In this document: positions 61,793 to 64,000 of the stretch, in pieces | How positions within the stretch are numbered: position 1 is the stretch's first letter | How the letters are laid out: each line of letters opens with the position of its first letter | Assembly (NCBI RefSeq): GCF_014489845.1 | Contig: NZ_JABURY010000016.1 | Location: 166,829-230,828 of the forward strand | From: Frischella japonica | Lineage (GTDB): Bacteria; Pseudomonadota; Gammaproteobacteria; Enterobacterales; Orbaceae | Direction of reading: 5' to 3' | DNA: 64,000 nt | Notes under the pieces: generated by a model | What the model was told of the DNA's origin: nothing | What the model saw: only the letters and a program-made list of their open reading frames with translations | Databases searched by the model: none | Program-made: the position numbers and the translations under genes

Positions 61793-61814
61793 AAAGTTGA
61801 TATAGATCACGTTT
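61793..61814 (-). promoter_or_regulatory. CRP-binding site upstream of cyaA
   Basis: This 22-base stretch, with core TTGATATAGATCAC, agrees with the CRP consensus (AAATGTGA-TCTAGA-TCACATTT) at 18 of 22 positions. It lies 18 bases before the cyaA ATG, downstream of or overlapping the promoter, as expected for repression. E. coli cyaA is likewise repressed by cAMP-CRP. Confidence 0.7.
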
Positions 61815-61931
61815 TTTTAATGACGTTGCAATCTAACATGATATTCTGGCAACGTAAAGAGATGAAATTTACCAATAGTGAATTTCAGATTATATATCCT
61901 AAAATCACTTAAAGAACCAAGATAAAAAATA

Positions 61932-62543
61932 ATGATATCAATAGATTATATCGAAAATAAACTACTATCTCAATTAAAAAAACGAAATATCGCAGAAAAA
62001 GCAGCGGTTCTCATTCCTATTTTTCAAGATGAAACCAATCAATTGCATTTATTATTCCAAGTTCGTTCACCTCACTTAAAATGGCAACCCAATGATATTT
62101 GTTTTCCTGGCGGTCATATGGAAGAAATTGATTCAAGTCCGATACAAACTGCATTGCGAGAAACACATGAAGAATTGGGTATTGAAGCGACTTCAATTAA
62201 AATTTTAGGTCAGCTAACCCCATTTTTATCAAAAATGGGGTTAAAAATTTACCCGATTATCGGTTACTTAAGCAATCTAAATATGAAATTAAATCATGCT
62301 GAGGTCGCTGAAGTTTTTAGTGTACCTATCGATTGGTTTATTGCCAATCCACCTACTAAATCGCATATGAAAATCGCTTTTAAACCATCTGATGATTTTC
62401 CTTTTGATTTAGTACCATATCGTTCTAAAAAATGGCAGCAACACTCTCAGCATGAGGTATATTTTTATCATTATCAACACTATACTATTTGGGGTTTAAC
62501 CGCACAAATAGTACAATCATTTATCAATATTGTTCGCCAATAA
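61932..62543 (+). CDS. nudL: CoA pyrophosphatase, Nudix family (NudL-like)
   Basis: 203 residues. The Nudix box region FPGGHMEEIDSSPIQTALRETHEELGI has the CoA-Nudix variant with Asp in place of the first Glu, as in E. coli YeaB/NudL; the preceding LFQVRSPHLKWQPNDICFPGG and following LTPFLSKMGLKIYPIIGYL are typical of the UPF0035 signature. It would cleave CoA and its derivatives to 4'-phosphopantetheine and 3',5'-ADP. Divergent from cyaA. Confidence 0.85.
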   Translation: MISIDYIENKLLSQLKKRNIAEKAAVLIPIFQDETNQLHLLFQVRSPHLKWQPNDICFPGGHMEEIDSSPIQTALRETHEELGIEATSIKILGQLTPFLSKMGLKIYPIIGYLSNLNMKLNHAEVAEVFSVPIDWFIANPPTKSHMKIAFKPSDDFPFDLVPYRSKKWQQHSQHEVYFYHYQHYTIWGLTAQIVQSFINIVRQ

Positions 62544-62607
62544 ATCCTGACAAAGTCTTTATTATCACGAATAATTTTAGCAATACAAAAAATAGGTAAG
62601 ATTAGTT

Positions 62608-63312
62608 ATGCCACAAAATATTGATTTAAAAGAAATTCATAAATTTGCTCAAATGGCACAAGAATGGTGGGACCCCAATGGAAAATGTAAACCACTGCAT
62701 ATTATTAATCCATTACGCTTGAATTATATTCAAACACAATGTGGCGATATCTCTAATAAATTAGTATTAGATGTTGGCTGTGGTGGTGGAATTTTGTCGG
62801 AAAGTTTAGCCAAGCTTGGAGCACAAGTCATCGGATTAGATATGGCACAAGCCTCATTGGAGGTAGCACAGCATCATGCTCAACAAAATGGCTTAGTCAT
62901 TGAATATATAAAGAGTTCTATTGAAGATTATACGAATAATACTGATAAGCAGTTTGATATAATAACCTGCATGGAGTTATTGGAACACGTTCCCGATCCA
63001 CAATCGATTATTACCGCTTGTGCCAAACTATTAAAACCCAATGGAAGGTTATTTTTATCGACTATCAATCGCAATCAGAAAGCAAAATTACTACTAATCT
63101 ATGGTGCAGAATATATTACCCGGATACTCCCAAAAGACACTCATGATTTTAACCGTTTCATCCGTCCTTCCGAATTAATGCGACTAATTGAACAGGCTAA
63201 TTTACAAATAAGTGATATTATTGGCATCGAATATCATTTACTAAAAAATCAGTTTACACTGAGTCAAAATGTGGATGTAAATTATATTGTGGTAGCGAGT
63301 AAAATAGCCTGA
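62608..63312 (+). CDS. ubiG: Ubiquinone O-methyltransferase UbiG
   Basis: A 234-residue SAM methyltransferase: KFAQMAQEWWDPNGKCKPLHIINPLRLNYI at the start, SAM motif VLDVGCGGGILSESLAKLGAQVIGLDM, then ITCMELLEHVPDP and STINRNQKA. It makes two O-methylations in ubiquinone synthesis, so with UbiE and UbiB in this window a ubiquinone pathway is supported. It is 64 bases after nudL. Confidence 0.95.
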   Translation: MPQNIDLKEIHKFAQMAQEWWDPNGKCKPLHIINPLRLNYIQTQCGDISNKLVLDVGCGGGILSESLAKLGAQVIGLDMAQASLEVAQHHAQQNGLVIEYIKSSIEDYTNNTDKQFDIITCMELLEHVPDPQSIITACAKLLKPNGRLFLSTINRNQKAKLLLIYGAEYITRILPKDTHDFNRFIRPSELMRLIEQANLQISDIIGIEYHLLKNQFTLSQNVDVNYIVVASKIA

Positions 63313-64000
63313 TTGAATTGCTCTCTAAATTATTTTATTATTCATCTCTGCTTCCGGTTTTCTCTGCGCAGGATTGAGATTGGGGTAGCTTTATGACTTA
63401 TTTTTAATTATTCCATTATTTACATAATGCTATTTAGCTTCCCGCACTTAAGGGCTGCTGAACGAAGAAAATCACACAGTGACCACTTTATCGCTGGCAC
63501 CAGCGAGGCTTGTTGAGGCACTTGCTTGAACCCCTTAATTCGCGCATGAGCAAAATATTGAATATAGCACTTATGCCATTAATGCTTGAAACAATCACCA
63601 TAGTTTAAGAAAACCGTGTCTTATTTTCATAATTCACCATTATTGTAAACGACTGCATGCAAGTTGCTCTTTAAGTCGTCTAGTTATTTGTCTCGCCTTT
63701 CAAGCCACAACATGATAAATACCTATTGATGCTCAGGCGACCCAAAAGTTTTTAAACGCAACCCCTTGGACTCTGACTTTGCGCTACCAGTGGTGAGAAC
63801 TGGAGCTTTATAACTTATTAAATTTATTTTAAAAATATCTTTATAAATATCAATATGTTATTTTTATTTAATTTAGTAAAAAAGGCACTAATAATTCAGA
63901 AATGCCTACCTTGGCTATAAAGTAACTTAAAACAAAAATAACATGATAAATTCCTTTTATTCGCTAATCACATTAAAAATTGCTATCAAACCTATTAAAA
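63313..64000. other. Non-coding stretch with a higher-GC relic segment
   Basis: 688 bases without an intact gene. From about 63430 to 63810 the GC content is clearly higher than around it. Read on the minus strand, protein-like pieces occur between stops: KSESKGLRLKTFGSPEHQ, then LDDLKSNLHAVVYNNGEL, and GFKQVPQQASLVPAIKWSL running to KCGKLNSIM. The hairpin CGCTGG-CA-CCAGCG is at 63492-63505. It looks like a degraded or repeated element, but I cannot name it. Confidence 0.45.

Overview
This window comes from an AT-rich gammaproteobacterial chromosome. Gene order and protein families (rpoE-rseA-rseB next to lepA-lepB-rnc-era, rhlB divergent from trxA, hslVU, yejABEF, a ppdABC-ygdB minor-pilin operon, Dam/CRP-type regulation) are those of the Enterobacterales/Pasteurellales side of the class. 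The low GC, compact genome and missing accessory genes (no rseC, ubiJ, recO or pdhR at their usual places) best fit Orbaceae, the Gilliamella/Frischella group of insect-gut symbionts. That family assignment is an inference from memory, not from a search. No rRNA, tRNA, CRISPR array, prophage or intact insertion sequence was seen.

Layout. 0-8.5 kb: 5' part of a gamma-glutamyltransferase gene, an NfsB nitroreductase, the yejABEF peptide ABC importer and aat. 8.5-9.4 kb: decayed gene remnants. 9.4-14.6 kb: glnK-amtB, with a good sigma-54 promoter and an NtrC-like palindrome, then dgt and purEK. 15-21.5 kb: ssb, ubiE-ubiB (ubiJ absent), a NadR-like protein with a ruined kinase P-loop, and ribH-nusB-yfiF. 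21.8-28.3 kb: trxA/rhlB, a type IV minor-pilin operon behind a CRP-S-like (competence-type) site, epmA and rmuC. 28.5-34.5 kb: a HAD phosphatase, then a mannose-family PTS operon plus a manO (DUF956) gene that looks Firmicute-derived, followed by manA. 34.5-37.5 kb: an orphan, diverged frdC-frdD pair without frdAB, then hslVU behind a sigma-32-like promoter. 37.5-38.7 kb: a 1.2-kb gene desert with related hairpins and a nested palindrome. 38.7-47.1 kb: a Gram-positive-looking PTS EIIA, the pyruvate dehydrogenase operon aceE-aceF-lpdA and, divergently, lipB-lipA, which make the lipoyl cofactor. 47.2-63.3 kb: yjeH, hldE, tatABC, lepA-lepB-rnc-era, rpoE-rseA-rseB (sigma-E promoter), cyaA (CRP site just upstream of its start), a CoA-type Nudix hydrolase and ubiG. 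63.3-64 kb: a non-coding stretch of visibly higher GC, probably a relic.

How it fits together. Sugar enters by the mannose PTS, is isomerised by ManA and feeds glycolysis. PDH, lipoylated by LipB/LipA, makes acetyl-CoA. PTS EIIA and CyaA/CRP would link sugar status to transcription, apparently including the pilin operon. The cell-envelope and quality-control genes (tat, lepB, rpoE, hslVU, hldE) are an ordinary Gram-negative set. The points most worth checking are the orphan FrdCD pair, the Firmicute-like PTS genes with three phased 11-bp repeats upstream, the degenerate NadR kinase, the absence of ubiJ, and the 37.5-38.7 kb desert.
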